The notes beneath the pieces were generated by a model, which was given only the letters and a program-made list of their open reading frames with translations, had not been told where the DNA came from and made no database searches. Positions 12,331-24,340 of a stretch of DNA of 64,000 nt are shown here, piece after piece; the first letter of the stretch is position 1, and every line of letters begins with the position of its first letter. The stretch spans positions 62,001-126,000 of the forward strand of contig JAODTK010005676.1 of assembly GCA_026419785.1 (NCBI GenBank). Direction: 5' to 3'. The stretch comes from Sclerodactyla briareus. Lineage: Eukaryota; Echinodermata; Holothuroidea; Dendrochirotida; Sclerodactylidae. The position numbers and the translations under genes were made by a program.

Positions 12331-12540
12331 CAGTGCCCCTTTCCCAACCCTTCCCTGGTGGAGAGCATAGCGGGGAGGGAAACGCTAGCGTAGTTTTCGA
12401 AATTAAAATATTTTGTATGGAAATAGTATGCATTGTAGCCTATGCTAAAATATTTTCGGGGATAGCAACAATTTTGTTTCTGGTGGATTTTAGGTGCATG
12501 CCAAAAAAAAAAAATCAAAGGGGAGAGGGCACTGCCCTTC
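12331..12540. repeat. Possible foldback fragment
   Basis: GAGCAGTGCCCCTTTCCC at the left faces GGGGAGAGGGCACTGCCC at the right in inverted orientation, about 170 bases apart. This could be the pair of ends of a small DNA element; no target duplication was found. Confidence 0.3.
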
Positions 12541-12997
12541 TCATTGGAAAAACACCTACCTATATCTCCAAAACCAAATCGGGAATACGGACCACGTGGC
12601 CCACAGGGACACTCTTTATTGTAAAGCGGCTAGCGGCGGCCCCCCGATTCTAGGATGCGCAAATCACTGCTGCAATAAAACTGCAATACTGGAAAAGTCA
12701 GCAAGAAGACGTCAATCGCGCGAAAAAAGTTTACAGATTCATAAGCCGCGGCGTCTGCAGAAGCGAATTGACTATTACTCGGTGAAGTGGGGTTGCCCTG
12801 TCAATGATTTCTAATTCAATTAACCATGTTAACCATATCCAGTACATAGTTTATTCAGCAGTTCAGAGGCAGAGATTCGACAATAGGTCTCAAAATGATG
12901 GAACCGCTGGCTGATAAATGTAAGACCATGTTGAAACCATTTTTGACCGCCACTATAGTATGACAATTTGTCCTACTATGGGGATAGAAAATTATAA

Positions 12998-13310
12998 TAA
13001 AAATAATAGAATTTATAGCGCGCCCTATACAAGATTGCTTTTAGGTGCTTTACAAAGAATAAAGCATACAGGACAATGCCTCATACAAACCCTACTTAAT
13101 ATGGACAGCATTAAAAAGATGCGGATCTTAGAATACTCTTGAACACATTCAAAGATGCTGGGGGGGGGGGTGGGGGGGGGGGGCTTTCCACAGCGTGGCT
13201 GCAGACTTTTCTGATGTCTGGTCCCGTAGTATTTCGTTCTAGTGATTGGAGCGATGAGAACGGATGTGTGGGGATCAGCAAACACGACCAGGTGAGTCTA
13301 GACTTCGACA
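12998..13310 (-). mobile_element. LINE fragment, 3' end (5'-truncated)
   Basis: On the minus strand the coding remnant contains KSAATLWKAP and, in another frame after a G/C run, LNVFKSILR, matching the closing WN-LP and FK-LK motifs of CR1/L2-type LINE reverse transcriptases. It is followed by a 3' tail with GTAAAGCACCT, then GCGCGCTATAAATT, then an ATT-rich end at about 12990-13010. Only the last few dozen codons plus tail remain. The C run in the coding part separates the frames and may be a sequencing problem. The clade is not firm. Confidence 0.6.
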
Positions 13311-13599
13311 AACTCTATTGAAGTAATGTTGGAGACATACGATGAGTGCCTGAAGGTTGGAACTAGAACCTTTTCGGATGTGCGGGCGATTTATTCGATA
13401 GGGAGCCATTGTAATCACGCAGAACATTCTGCGTCGTATGTACGTCCTAGTAGACAGTATTAGTTTTGATGATGTCGAATGGAAAGAGGTATAATAAAAG
13501 AACATTATTCGGGCTGAGTAGGGCCGTTCTCACGAAACAAGGCAAAAACTTTCCGCGAATTAGGGTGCGAATGCTATAAAGTGACAGATTCCTAAGTTT

Positions 13600-13930
13600 C
13601 GGACACTCAAAGGGACCCATGTCTGATGAAAGACGTCGGGGAGAGAGACATGGTGGTTTAAAGCTGAATGTTAAAGATTCTTCTCCGTGCACTTCGGTCA
13701 GCGTCAGAGTGGCGATTAGATCTGGCATGTCCATGCTGGTCCAGTCTTTCACATTGTCCGCCCAGTTTCGACTCTGTCGTCCACGTATGCGCCCCCCTAC
13801 TCGACGATGTCTGAAGGGATGGTTTGGAGAGGCTGTCATGTCTGGAGACGTGGCCAAACCACGCCAAGGTTCCGACAGCTTGACTGTGTCAGGAGGGGTC
13901 CCAGTCGGACCACAGGCCCGACATACTGTC
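13600..13930 (-). mobile_element. LINE fragment, C-terminal part of the pol protein
   Basis: On the minus strand the phrase WFGHVSRHDSLSK (about 13825-13863) is followed in a neighbouring frame by GRIRGRQSRNWADNVKDWTS (about 13735-13800). This matches the region after the reverse transcriptase in a LINE group common in marine invertebrates, whose usual form is WFGHV-R-DSLSK, then RRRGRQRK-W-DN-KEWT. The frame changes at least twice, so it is dead. The rest of the element is not recognised. It lies about 300 bp from the fragment at 12998-13310 in the same orientation, but the two need not be one insertion. Confidence 0.75.
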
Positions 13931-15280
13931 TGGTCTTGTGGTGCGGCTTGTAGAATAGCTGAAGCAGGCTTTCCCGCGCTTGTTTCGAAAGCATGGATAC
14001 CACCTTTCACTTTCCTGGCCAAACAGTACATGCCTCACAGTAGCCATACAAATAGTATCGGACTACGGGTGGGCATCGTAGAGCCGGACATAATTATTGC
14101 TCTCCCAGATCGTTGGTGGGTTCGGCCATTTAGTGTGTGAAGCATCGAATCCGCGGCAAATTTGAACCGTGGTCCGTTTGTGCGTCTTAGTGCGTAGTTT
14201 TGACATTGGGCCAGAATGTGACAGTCCATTTTCATATAAAGACACCCCCCCCCCGATTTATGCGGCGTTCTTTCGATCTCGTATGTACCCTACATACGAG
14301 TTACAATTGCGTAAATCGTTCTTTCGACACCAACACTTGTCCAACCCACGGGGCCCTTCAGCAGTCCTATTGAAAAACCTCCCCGGACATTTGCCGGTCA
14401 TAGTGGTTACGCCAAAGCCATCGACTTTTTACGGACGTCCGGCGCTCAACCCAATTTGACTGAATGGTTCCATACTATGAATTACCTTCAATCAATTGTA
14501 TAAATTCAGGTCCAAATCTTCCAAATCCACCGAGTTATTCACCTGACATTCCCATTTATGCTGGTGGAACATTCGGGATGACTCTCGATTGCTGAAATTG
14601 AGGATCGAATATCGAATTTTGAAAAAAGTTGTGGTAGTGGAGGTTTATCTGGTAATTCCCGAAGTCACGACTTGAAGTCACGACTTGTGTACTGAATTAG
14701 GAACGCATTTCATCTCGTTTGTTAATTCGGTAGGCACGAGATCGGAAAGAATGCATAATCAAAAAACGCACAACACAGGATGTTTCGTAGAAGTACCTAC
14801 ATATTTATCGATAACGAACGACATGCACATTTTTGCGACCATCGGCACATGCGCATTGATTATTTTCTGGTTTTTTCCTTCAGCAAAGTTCGTCAATCAG
14901 TATATAACGTACCATGACAAAGCATCAGTCGGTTGGGAGTTTAACGAAGTTTGCGAAGGAACGTCGAGCAATTTGCGGAGCTTCGCTGCGACGTTTAAGA
15001 GTCAACTCGCGGAAAGGAATCAGACCCAGAATACGGGGAATGTTCTGGACTATTCCTTACAATGTCGCGACCTGTTTGCGCCCTCACACGAAACCAGTTA
15101 CGACGCTCCAATCCCGCGTGTGTTATTCGGCGGGAGGCCGGACTGCCCCTCCGTGGGGAGGATAAACCTAAACAGCAAAAAGTCAGAGTCAGATCAACTA
15201 ACAAAAAAACAAAGGGAGGAGGGGTTAACTCCATCTATGAATACTCTTTTGCGAAAAGAAATACTTTACGGAATCTGCAT
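13931..15280. other. Gene-free stretch with a long anonymous open frame
   Basis: A 199-codon open frame lies at 14685-15284 on the plus strand. It has no recognisable domain, other frames are open across the same DNA on both strands, and no splice or promoter signal stands out. It is treated as chance, but it is one of the longer frames in AT-rich sequence here. A C run lies at about 14246-14254. Confidence 0.4.
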
Positions 15281-16175
15281 TTAATAATAATAATAACAGT
15301 TTATATAGCGCAAACTCCAAACAAAAGAGTTGTTCAATGCGCTGTACAGGTGCTGAGAGTGCAGTGGAAAAATTAGGATTAGGAAAAAAAGAGAAAGTTT
15401 TCAGATGACGTCAGAAAAGATAATAGAATCAAGGGACCTCAATAAACAGGGCGGGAGTTCCATAAGCGGGGACATAGTTAATAAGTCGGTCACATATGTG
15501 TTTGTTCGAGACCCAGGAACCTGAAGTTGATGTTGAAAATGGAGCGAACAGGTCTGTGATGACTCTGTGTTGTTAGATAAATATGTGAATAGGTGGTGTA
15601 CCAGTTTTGATACACGAAATGCAAATGATGAAGAAACCTTATAGTCGATACGATGAGGAATAGTCAACCAGTGTAGTCTCTCAGAATAATGATAAACATG
15701 TCTTAATTCTAACCCTGAAACAACACGGCAGTGTGTTTTGAACTCTTTGTAGCCGAATAATTGGGTAGTGGAAAACCCCCGGCAGTAGAGGAATTTCCAT
15801 AGTCAAGTCGACTCGTAATTACGGCATGGAGAGTTTCTCAGTTGCTGGCCTATCAAGATATTTACTAAGTGGGCCCACACATCTATATGAAACATCTAGA
15901 CTGGCCAATCATATTGAATTGGTGATCCATAGTTAAGTGAGTGTCCATGTACTTTACACCAGATTTCGACAACAGGAATAGCCTGTAGGACTTGGACCGG
16001 ACAGTAATGGAAATTTGGGTCGGGTAGAAATTAATCACAAGACCTTACCTTTGAAACGGAAACAATCACTTCCGTTTTTTCGTCATTGAGCTTTAGATGA
16101 TTATTGGCCATCCAGGATCTAACTTCCTGGATGCGTTCACCACGAAGCTTGGACAATGGCTCTATCAGTGGTTAA
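15281..16175 (-). mobile_element. LINE, 5'-truncated, with reverse transcriptase end and full 3' tail
   Basis: The best-preserved LINE tail in the left half. Reading on the minus strand from 16138 down, the protein remnant gives ERIQEVRSWMANNHLKLN and then DEKTEVIVSVSK, the classic block downstream of the catalytic YADD motif. GVKYMDTHLTMDHQFNMI follows at about 15905-15960, then LHWLTIPHRIDYKV near 15640-15678. The 3' tail has GCGCATTGAACAAC, then GCGCTATATAAACTG, then an ATT microsatellite at 15281-15296. The finger and palm catalytic motifs are missing because the element is 5'-truncated. Several frame changes break it. Motif order fits a CR1/L2/Jockey-type LINE. Confidence 0.85.
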
Positions 16176-16204
16176 CTTGAAAAATTTCACTACTATAGCA
16201 GACC

Positions 16205-16385
16205 TGCGACAAGACGCTTTAACCTTTCCTCATTAATGCCTACGGAAAATCTCGCAGACAGAAAATTAATCTCGGAGCCCTCCTTTGAACTTCAGCTACA
16301 ACTCTTCAACAGTTCTGTCTCAACATTTGAATGGTAAATGCAAACCCATTACCGTAATCAAGCTCATGAATGAATCTTTTACTGT
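16205..16385 (-). mobile_element. Second LINE scrap abutting the first
   Basis: On the minus strand, LDYGNGFAF at about 16336-16362 followed by RVVAEVQRRAPRLI resembles LDYGN...LQ-VQ-AARLI, which in a LINE lies after the WM-N-LKLN block. Here it lies before it, so this is a separate, rearranged or older piece rather than the continuation of 15281-16175. No tail was found. Confidence 0.5.
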
Positions 16386-16505
16386 CTCAGGGAATCAACA
16401 GTCTCCAGGGTTCTGCTTTTCCAATAATCTCGGTCGCGAGCCGCCGTAATCAAATAAAACACATAAACACTGTGAGCCAACATCAGGGGCCTATATGTAT
16501 GCATA

Positions 16506-16875
16506 GGGAGGCGGATCAGCTCAGTAGGTAGAGCTCCAAACTGCAAAAACCATTGATTGCGAGTTACGGAGACCGTTGGTAGCCGAGGATTTTTTCCGCA
16601 TTGCTGATGGAACAAGGCCAGGTCTCCTGAAATGTTCCACGCCACCAAACGTGTCAAAATGGGTACCTCGGAGGTGGCAGCCCTATTGGGAAGTTCCCCC
16701 GGGGGACACGAAAAACGGGCGTACTGAAATAGTGCGTCTGGAGAGTACAAGCTGCGTGCGTGCTGTATAGTACGGGTGTGACAAGTCACCGATGATCAGG
16801 GGTAATATTCGTAAAGCACTTTGAGAGGTCTGTGACGTGAAAAAGCGCTATTAGAACAAACATGTCATGTTATCC
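16506..16875 (+). mobile_element. tRNA-derived SINE, copy A
   Basis: The head is tRNA-like: an A box AGCTCAGTAGGTAGAGC (16518-16534) and a B-box-like GATTGCGAGTT (16555-16565) at the spacing of a polymerase III internal promoter. The body is shared with the minus-strand copy at 22465-22850. The 3' end has GTAAAGCACTTTGAG (16811-16825) and AAAAAGCGCTATTAGAACAA (about 16840-16859). TGTATGCATA at 16496-16505 and TGCATGCATA at 16876-16885 form a 10-base target duplication with one mismatch. It has no coding role; antisense open frames across it are incidental. Confidence 0.9.
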
Positions 16876-19800
16876 TGCATGCATAACGAACAAACCAGTT
16901 CATATTAATTGTATCGATTTTTTGTCTAACAATGAAACCAACCCTGCCAGTCCCCACCCCAATTGCTCTAACGATTCGTGCAGGCTATGCGGTTGTGATA
17001 CACGCGGCCCTGTATTCAAACTGCAAGGGTGTATTGTTGGTGTGTGTGGGGGGGGTACAACCTTTGATGAGGGCCTCCAAATCCTCCATTACATAACGTC
17101 TCCTCCGACACAAAATAGCTCATACTGCTCCCCTCCAACAACTCACAAGTGATTGCGCTAAACCGATGTGAAATGAGTGGTTGGGGCAATGGTAGCAGTA
17201 GAACATAACCTTTCACCGGCCGGAGGAAAGGGGTCCGAATCCCAGAATCCGGTCTTTGGGTATACCCAAAGACTTTAAAACGGGGGGAGACCTGCTGCCT
17301 TATCGCGAGTCGCTCGCACGAAGGATTGGAGCAGGACAAACGAGGGGTATAGGCCAATTCGCGAGTTGCCGTCTGTGTGTTATTACCCCCCCTTCCCATC
17401 CACATTAAGACTTGCATAATGATTCCGTTCCCAGGATTCTTAGCTGACAGGTGAGGTGCAGATCCAGGTTTGAACCTTTGCTGCGGGCCTGAGGAAGTTG
17501 ATCCTCTGTTTTCTTTTTATAGACGACAGTGAAAAAACATGACCACGGTAGGCCATCTGTCGTTGATTCCAAGGTTATAGTAATCGGACAAGAAACTGCC
17601 CCTTATAACAAGCGCGATCGGAAAGTCCGGTAGCTGTGGAAAATGACCTTGGTGACCTCTGAATGAGCTTCTACTATTACACGACAACAAAGTTGTAAAG
17701 TACAAAAGTTCATTTGAAATAGACACAAAAGAGTTGACTATATATGGCATGTGAAGTTCCTTTCGAAATCAGTCACTTCGGTTGGTCCCGGCCCCGGCAC
17801 CTATGAGATATATATAAACCGATACAGTTAACTGATCATGCTCATAAAAACCAATGCCTCGCTTTATGATGATCTGCCATGTTCGAGATGCGCGATTGTC
17901 GGAGCCAAAACTGTACGTGGAAATTATTTTTCCTACGCTTATCGCGTCGTGTGCGAAAATCTTAGTCGACATTAAATGAACTGAACCATGCAATAGTATG
18001 CAAGGAGTATTTGTTTTGGGACGGGCGTCACTGGACTCATAACCTTTAAATAATAGACCAATTACGATTTTCGTCTGAGTCGGCTAGTCAAATAGGTATG
18101 TTCACGAAAAGATAGATCTGGACGAGTGGAGGCTGTCCAGTGATACGGTGCGGCGTGACTCATGAGTTGAATGAGAACATGTGGTTGCGGACTATTCAGC
18201 GGGTTAGGACGTATTTATTTACCCAATAACTATTTAGGCGGACAAAAAGTTATCAGGTCGCGCGGTTTCCGATTGAAACGTCGGCTAGTATCCAACGACG
18301 ACGGAGAAGAAGAATTAAATATACAGAATTTTCAACACTCTCTCCCGGCAAGTTGTTTCACATCACAAATACTGTAAAGCAGTAAAATGTGGAAAAGTTA
18401 ATGAATAATGAAAAAACAAATCAACTGCAATACGCGTGCAGCACAAACAACACGTACGCGCGCACACTTGCCCCCCGCATGCGAAGGTGTGCAAATCAGG
18501 TGGTACGAGCGGGGGAGGGGACAAGAGTGGCAAGAGCGCCTTCTGTAATGGAATGTACCCCTTTGATGGATATATCAGAGCCTTTCGTGCCTTTACTTAA
18601 TCGACAGTCCACTACAGGTCCGTAACTAGGTGGCTACAGGCTCTGGAACAGCCAAAACCCGGACTACGCAAAAATTCACGGAGCACTGTGACCCTGGCCC
18701 CCATCTTCCGGTCCCCGGCTAAATGGACTGACTTGCTAATCAAAAGGTAGCTATTCAATAGGACATGCATCCCCAGATTTTCCCTCTGTGAGACCCAAGC
18801 GGCCTTGCCTTGTATTCTCTCGGGAATAATAGCTTTCGAGCCCTTCAAAATAATGCTATATTTCACAATTAATAATACCGTCAGCAGGCGAGGTTCTAGG
18901 GGATTTTTTTTTTGGGGGGGGGGGCGGGCTAATAGTTGGAGACTATACTAGCGGAGCGTCCATAGTTGGCGCGTAGCGTCCAAGATTTTTTTGAAAAGCT
19001 CGGACTGCCAGATCACCGGAAAGGCCCCTCGCTGCATCTGGTGTGGATAATCCTCCCATTAGAGCAATTATCAGGTTTCTGGTGACAAAAAGTTTTAGAG
19101 TAGCGACATTATTGAAGGGAATCCAAGATTGTGGGACTCGCTGTTTGGCCTGTGGTCAAGCAGATTAGGAAGTCCTTGAAGAGGTGGATTGCTTATTAAA
19201 TAGGTTTTTCTGTAGCATGACATGTTGTGTGTCATTGTCAATTCCGAATACGGTTCAATTTTTTTTGTGAGGATTTTGGGGGGCTGAAGCTCCCCTAGCC
19301 CCCCCCCCTCCCCCGTAGAACCGCGCCCGCAGTCAGGGCACAGGGGAATCTTATATCTACCCACCAAAAACCCGAAGCTTGATTGGCATGTTATTGTTGA
19401 AAATGCAACTGACAAATTAGGTATTTTTTTTCGCGCCTTGCGTACCTGGATTTATGTCCAGGAAGTCCACCATTTTGCTATCAGTCCTCTTAGCAAACCG
19501 AAAATTTTCTTCCTCGGAAGAATCCCCGGGACATTAAATTCATGGTATGCGACCGCAAGTACAAATCTGGCTACAGCAGCGTTGCCTTTCGCAATAACAA
19601 AAAACCTGGCGTCCAGGGCCGGCCTCTGCTGCCACTCGTTGGCCCCCCGTTCTCCAAATTATGTTTCTGGGCCCGTCCTTCAAGTGGTTAACACCACGTT
19701 CCACATGATACTCTATAAAATTTACGTCAGGTTCAACCTCATTGCATCACTCTCAGTCTGTCAACTCAACTTGTCGTTTCAAGCTTTGAATGTTGTGATT

Positions 19801-19971
19801 GGTGTCACATTATAGCACCTACCAGCCACGTGATTGGTTTGAAAATACCACTTTCAATCCAAGGACGGCGAATCGGAGATAGCAAATGTCTCTCCAACGG
19901 GAGAAGTTCTCCAGTATAATTGCGGTCCCCCTTTACTTTGTGTTTGTTGAACTTCATACCGGCGCGTACAC
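16876..19971. other. Gene-free stretch
   Basis: No gene recognised in about 3 kb. It holds a G run at about 17047, a T-then-G run at about 18904-18924 and a C-rich tract at 19299-19316. At 19613 CAGGGCCGGCC resembles the end of some hAT elements, but no partner end was found. Weak tRNA-like boxes at 17165-17250 were not convincing. Confidence 0.5.
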
Positions 19972-20062
19972 ACGCACACGCACACACACAACACACACAC
20001 ACACACACACCCACACTACATACACACCCCACACACAAACAAACGAACACGTACACACACTG
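19972..20062. repeat. CA/TG microsatellite
   Basis: CA dinucleotides with occasional G, T or A interruptions. It explains the cysteine/valine-rich open frame on the minus strand and the threonine/histidine-rich frame on the plus strand. Confidence 0.9.
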
Positions 20063-22055
20063 TCACACAAAAAACTAGAACAAACACGAAGAGAAACAAC
20101 TAACGTATTATGTGTTATCATTGCAGTCAGGGTTCAAGCGGCAAAACGTAAAACAAGTTGAGAATTGATTTCCCGATTTTGATTGTAGTCAGGTTTCTTG
20201 TTAGAATATTTATTCAAACAATTAGATGTGTCATATTGCAACAAGAAAGAGCCAATTTTCCAGTTTGCCCCCTATTTTCGAAATAACTTTTCAGTTGTAA
20301 TAACGTTGCGTCATTGGTCCCTCCGAGGCAAGATTCCTTCTGTAAGCCTACGGTATAGTCTTCTTTTTTTTTTTTTTTTTTTTTTGTTATAGTAGTGGTA
20401 TATGTCGTGTCTCCCGAACACAGCGACGATCGAGAGTCAAGTATTTCATAGTGTGTGTTTGTGTGTGGAGGGAGAGGGGGGGGGGAGGGGGCAGGGTGTG
20501 TCCAGTCGCCCGACCTGGAAGGGGTCAAAAGGGAGGAACATGCACATCCCTTTTCATTTCCAGGTTAGCCTCAGATGCAAAAACCAGGCACTTACACTAA
20601 AGAACCTCTCTTTGTTGAAAACGAGTGGAGCTTTGGAGATGAACGTGCAACCTCTCCTTGTTGAACCTCTCATTATTGAAAACAATTTAGTTTTCACCTT
20701 GGTCTTACAGTCTTAGGGGATTACTTTTTGGCATACATAGGTGACCCTTAATGTTGCGATATAGCAACATGACATTTACCCTGAACATCACCCCTGTTTC
20801 CAGGTCACTCAGATGCATTGGTTGCATTATAGACCAGCCGACACCCACTTCGTTTTTTAATTACGTTTTGCCCTTTTACCTGGTATTACCGGGATTAGGG
20901 ATTTTTTTGGAGCAAGGAGCCCCATCATCTAGAACTCCAAGTTTCTTGTTAGGCCTCGCTCGCCGTCAGTGGATGATTGGCGATCATGCACAGATTTTTT
21001 CCACACAGATAAATATCCTCCCTCTATGGAGAAAATCTCTAAATCCGTCCGATGCATAATAAGCAATATGCAGATGGTGCATACCGAACAAACCCTAGAG
21101 AGAAGTTTTTAACTGCGCAAAGTACGCAATTTCTTATTGATGAATTATCCTCTTCGTGACACTTCGAATGGAACATAGTATCATTCGTGCAGTGGTACAT
21201 GAAGTAGTGCCGAAGCATCCGCGGGAGAGTTGACTAAAGTTCCACGTTATTGTTTTTTACTTGGATTTTGTGCTCAAGGAATCAGTTGTGGAGAAATTGC
21301 ATTTAAACTTCCTTGTTAACCGTTCCATCGGGGGAGAGGAGGAGGCGATGCCCCTGGCATTCTGATTTTTCCCTGAAAGATAATGCCGCTACCCACTAGT
21401 CCAAACCAATGGTTTTGTGTAAACACTCCTTGAATTTCAACTTTCAACCAATTAAAATTCTTACTTTAAAAATAATAACTGACGCATGCGCAGGGAAATG
21501 AACGTGCACCAAAAACTAAAACGGGCCAATGAACAAACAGTGATATATTGCACAGAGAGAGACGGTGCGGCTAACAGTTCTTGGTCCCCAGGCCCTACAA
21601 GTTCTCCATCATCCATGATCCATGATCCATACCGTAGCTGGGATCATTGCTAGTTCTGCGAAATTTACTCAGCTGAAGGAATCACTCAATATTTGAAGTA
21701 ATTTTCACGAATTAGATAGTTCCGTTGTTAAGTATATTCTGACTTATTCACAAACTCAAGCGTCTAGTCCGAGTGTGCATCAAACCAACCGAAAATCATA
21801 ACTTCAGCTTCTTTCACTTCGGTTTAATAGTAAGAGTAAGTAGCCGAACGGTTTAGGCCAGGTCGCTAACTCGCGACTGAGTATGTTCCGTTTCCCTACA
21901 ATATCACAGTGTGAGTGTAGGTACCGGAATACAAACAGTCGCTGAGTCAGCGACCAGTGTAAAGTTAGCCTTGGTCACACTCACAGCGTCCGTACTTTTA
22001 GGCCTAACGTTAGTTACCCGATGTCACACGGTAATTGTCTCATCGGGCACTTTGT
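20063..22055. other. Gene-free stretch
   Basis: A T run lies at 20364-20385 and a G-rich tract at 20467-20494. Around 20600-20690 the phrase GAACCTCTC recurs three times with TTGTTGAA or TTATTGAA after it, a short local repeat. No gene seen. Confidence 0.5.
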
Positions 22056-22059
22056 GTTG

Positions 22060-22460
22060 CTAGTCAATGGAGCGAGACAGAAAAACCATATTATTTCATT
22101 CACTGGCTCCCCTCATTAATGGAAAAAATCACCTTCTATCCGCCACTATATGTTTCTGTAGTTCTGACAAAGTCTTCTCGTTGTTCCACCTAGGCTAGCC
22201 GTACAAAACCCTACGGGGATCGATCTTCCCAAACATTTGCATCGTATCATTGGAATGCACTGACTTTTACCACTGTCTGTAAGAACCTCAGAATCTATCC
22301 CTAGCTTCGAATCAAAGCTCAAGTCACATCTCTTTTCTAGAGCTTTTCCTGAGGACCTGTATGTTTGCACTCTGAGGTTGTAATGTTTTCAGCGCGTCAG
22401 ATCATTGCGACCTTTATTCAATTATTGAGATTTGTATTTAGCACTATATAGACTAAATAA
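22060..22460 (+). mobile_element. LINE 3' end (5'-truncated)
   Basis: The plus-strand remnant contains IHWLPSLMEKITF at 22098-22136, then KPYGDRSSQTFASYHWNAL around 22206-22265, then SFESKLKSHLFSRAF around 22306-22350. This is the C-terminal sequence of a CR1/L2-type LINE, ending in the FK-LK-HLF motif. The frame shifts between the blocks and a stop interrupts it. The 3' tail has CAGCGCGTCAGATC and, at about 22441, GCACTATATAGACTAAATAA. A SINE is inserted tail-to-tail directly after it. Confidence 0.8.
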
Positions 22461-22464
22461 TAAT

Positions 22465-22850
22465 AATAATAATATCTTGTTCTATATAGCGCTTTTTTCA
22501 CGTCGAAGGACATGCTCAAAGTGCTTCACAGATATTACCCCTGTCATCAGTGACTTGTCACACCCGTACTATACAGCACGCACCTCTAGCTTGTTCTGCA
22601 GACGCACTATTTCAGTATGCCCCTTTTTCATTCCCCGGGGGACTTCCCCCATAGGGCTGGCCACTACGGCGCTCTCTACGCTTCACAAGTCACCTCACAA
22701 TTTTCAACACGTGGGTGGCGTGGGCATTCCAGAAACTGCCTTGTCCAACAGCACTGCGAAAAGTCCTTGGGCTACCAATGGGCTCCGAACTCGCAATCAA
22801 TGGTTTTTGCAGAGTCTGGAACTTACCGCTGAGCTAATTAATCCCCTCCC
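22465..22850 (-). mobile_element. tRNA-derived SINE, copy B
   Basis: Reverse-complement relative of 16506-16875 over its full length. In its own direction it starts with GGGAGGGGATTAATTAGCTC, keeps TTGATTGCGAGTTCGG as the B-box region, and ends with GAAGCACTTTGAG, AAAAAAGCGCTATATAGAAC and an ATT microsatellite. Both ends touch TAATAATAAT, consistent with insertion into the TAA-rich tail of the LINE at 22060-22460. Long open frames across it are antisense readings of the SINE. Confidence 0.9.
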
Positions 22851-23003
22851 TAATAATAATTGCGTTCCTTCATTCTCATTATTATTTGTAGGTGTAGTTT
22901 GGTTTCCACCAAATTGTGATAGGCCTAGGCCCTATGTTGTTCTTGACATAATTTTTTATTTCTGTCTAGGCTAGGCCTAACTACGTTATTTAGTCCTAGG
23001 CCT

Positions 23004-23937
23004 AGGCCTATAAAAGCAACGTGTTGGAGTCGAGTCCCCCAATCTGATTCCGAGTCAAGACCCTCGTCCTCACCATCCAGTCCAAGTCCACGAACCGAAT
23101 CCTCACCTTCGAGTCCGAGTCAAGTCTGAGTCCTTGTGATCCGAGCCACAGTCCCTATTACAACTTGGCATTTTAGCATATGGTATCGGGTTCAAAGAAG
23201 CAAGTTATTGCAGTTAGTTGTTGCATCATCCCCCACAAACAGGGTATTTTGTAATGTTGCATATTCCTCCCATACAAAATTTGGGGTTGCCCCGTATATA
23301 CTTGTTTCACAGTTCAAGTCGTCATTGGGGAAGTTCATAACAATAGCCATGTAAATGCAAATTGCATTAGAGCAGTGCCGAAACTAACAAATAAAATCCT
23401 AAACAAGCACAACTCATGTATATACTCCAAACTCCACCCTATCCCACCTCCCACAGGTTGCAAACTCTAGGACAATATAACTTTTCCAGGAATCATTTCA
23501 CTTGAAGTATTTTTTCATTTGCATTTTCAAGAACATCAACATATCCAAGCTTATAGACCGGCGTCCATAGTGTAGTACCCTCATAGGAATCCCCTGCTAA
23601 CACCATTCCGACAAGCGCAGTTAGTCAATAAAATGCACTGTTGGCTATAACTTCAGATTTTATTGAGTGAACTCTGGAGACATTGACAACAAGACCCAGT
23701 ACAAGCGCATTTATGACGCTAATGTTTATGTCAAAATTTCTGCAGTATAACACCTAAGTTTTTCGGGATTACCCTGTGATTTTTTTCAGAGCGGTCTTGA
23801 ACCTGGACTCGGACCAAGTCCCTGAGTCCTAACAGCCAAGTCCCGAGTTTGAATCCGAGTCATCAAGGACGAGTCCGAGACCAAGTCCTTCAAATCGGTC
23901 TCGAGACCGAGACCGGACTCAGTCCGCCACCCCTGCT
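23004..23937. mobile_element. Probable non-autonomous hAT-like element with GAGTC-rich ends
   Basis: The right end reads on the minus strand CAGGGGTGGCGGACTGAGTC, a typical hAT-style start. The left end CAACGTGTTGGAGTCGAGTC is a decayed match. Inside both ends lie about 110-130 bases of degenerate GAGTCC/GACTCGG words. The middle has no transposase. The flanking octamers (TATAAAAG and CTAAGCAA) match poorly, so the target duplication is not secure. Confidence 0.5.
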
Positions 23938-24012
23938 AAGCAAGGTGTGAAACTGATTTCATACGGGCACTTCGTGTTACCAGTCAATATAATGAGCCAG
24001 AATAATCACGAT

Positions 24013-24340
24013 ATTCCACCCATTTGTGGGTGTATCACCACCAAATCCTAAATAAAAATTGCATAAGTTCCGATTGAAATTCGATTTTCTTTCTCAAATG
24101 GGGCCGTTTTTCTGATCTCCGTAACGCAGCTACCATGATTAACAGTGAAGGCTAGGCTTTCATGGAACACATGGCCCAAAACTTTGAAAAGAAAAATTAT
24201 TTTATTCACCTACATAATTTCAGTTTCAAAATGATGAAGATAAAATGATTAAATGAAAGTAACAACATTGTTAGGCACAAACTGCATTGAAAAAGAAGTC
24301 AGATCTAGTCGACAATTCTCATATGATCCCGGATTTATAA
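24013..24340. other. Gene-free stretch
   Basis: No gene recognised between the hAT-like element and the next LINE. Confidence 0.5.

Noticed and set aside
14685-15284. 199-codon open frame
   Set aside because: No recognisable domain, and competing frames on both strands. Left as anonymous rather than called a gene.
16379-16789. 136-codon minus-strand frame, and its relative at 22432-22974 on the plus strand
   Set aside because: Both are antisense readings of the same SINE, which is why they share the phrase RNQWFLQ.
17165-17260. Possible tRNA or SINE head
   Set aside because: GGGTCCGAATCCC resembles a B box and a weak A-box-like stretch precedes it, but no acceptor stem or anticodon arm could be formed and no second copy was seen.
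19805-20161. Cysteine/valine-rich and threonine/histidine-rich frames
   Set aside because: Products of the CA microsatellite.
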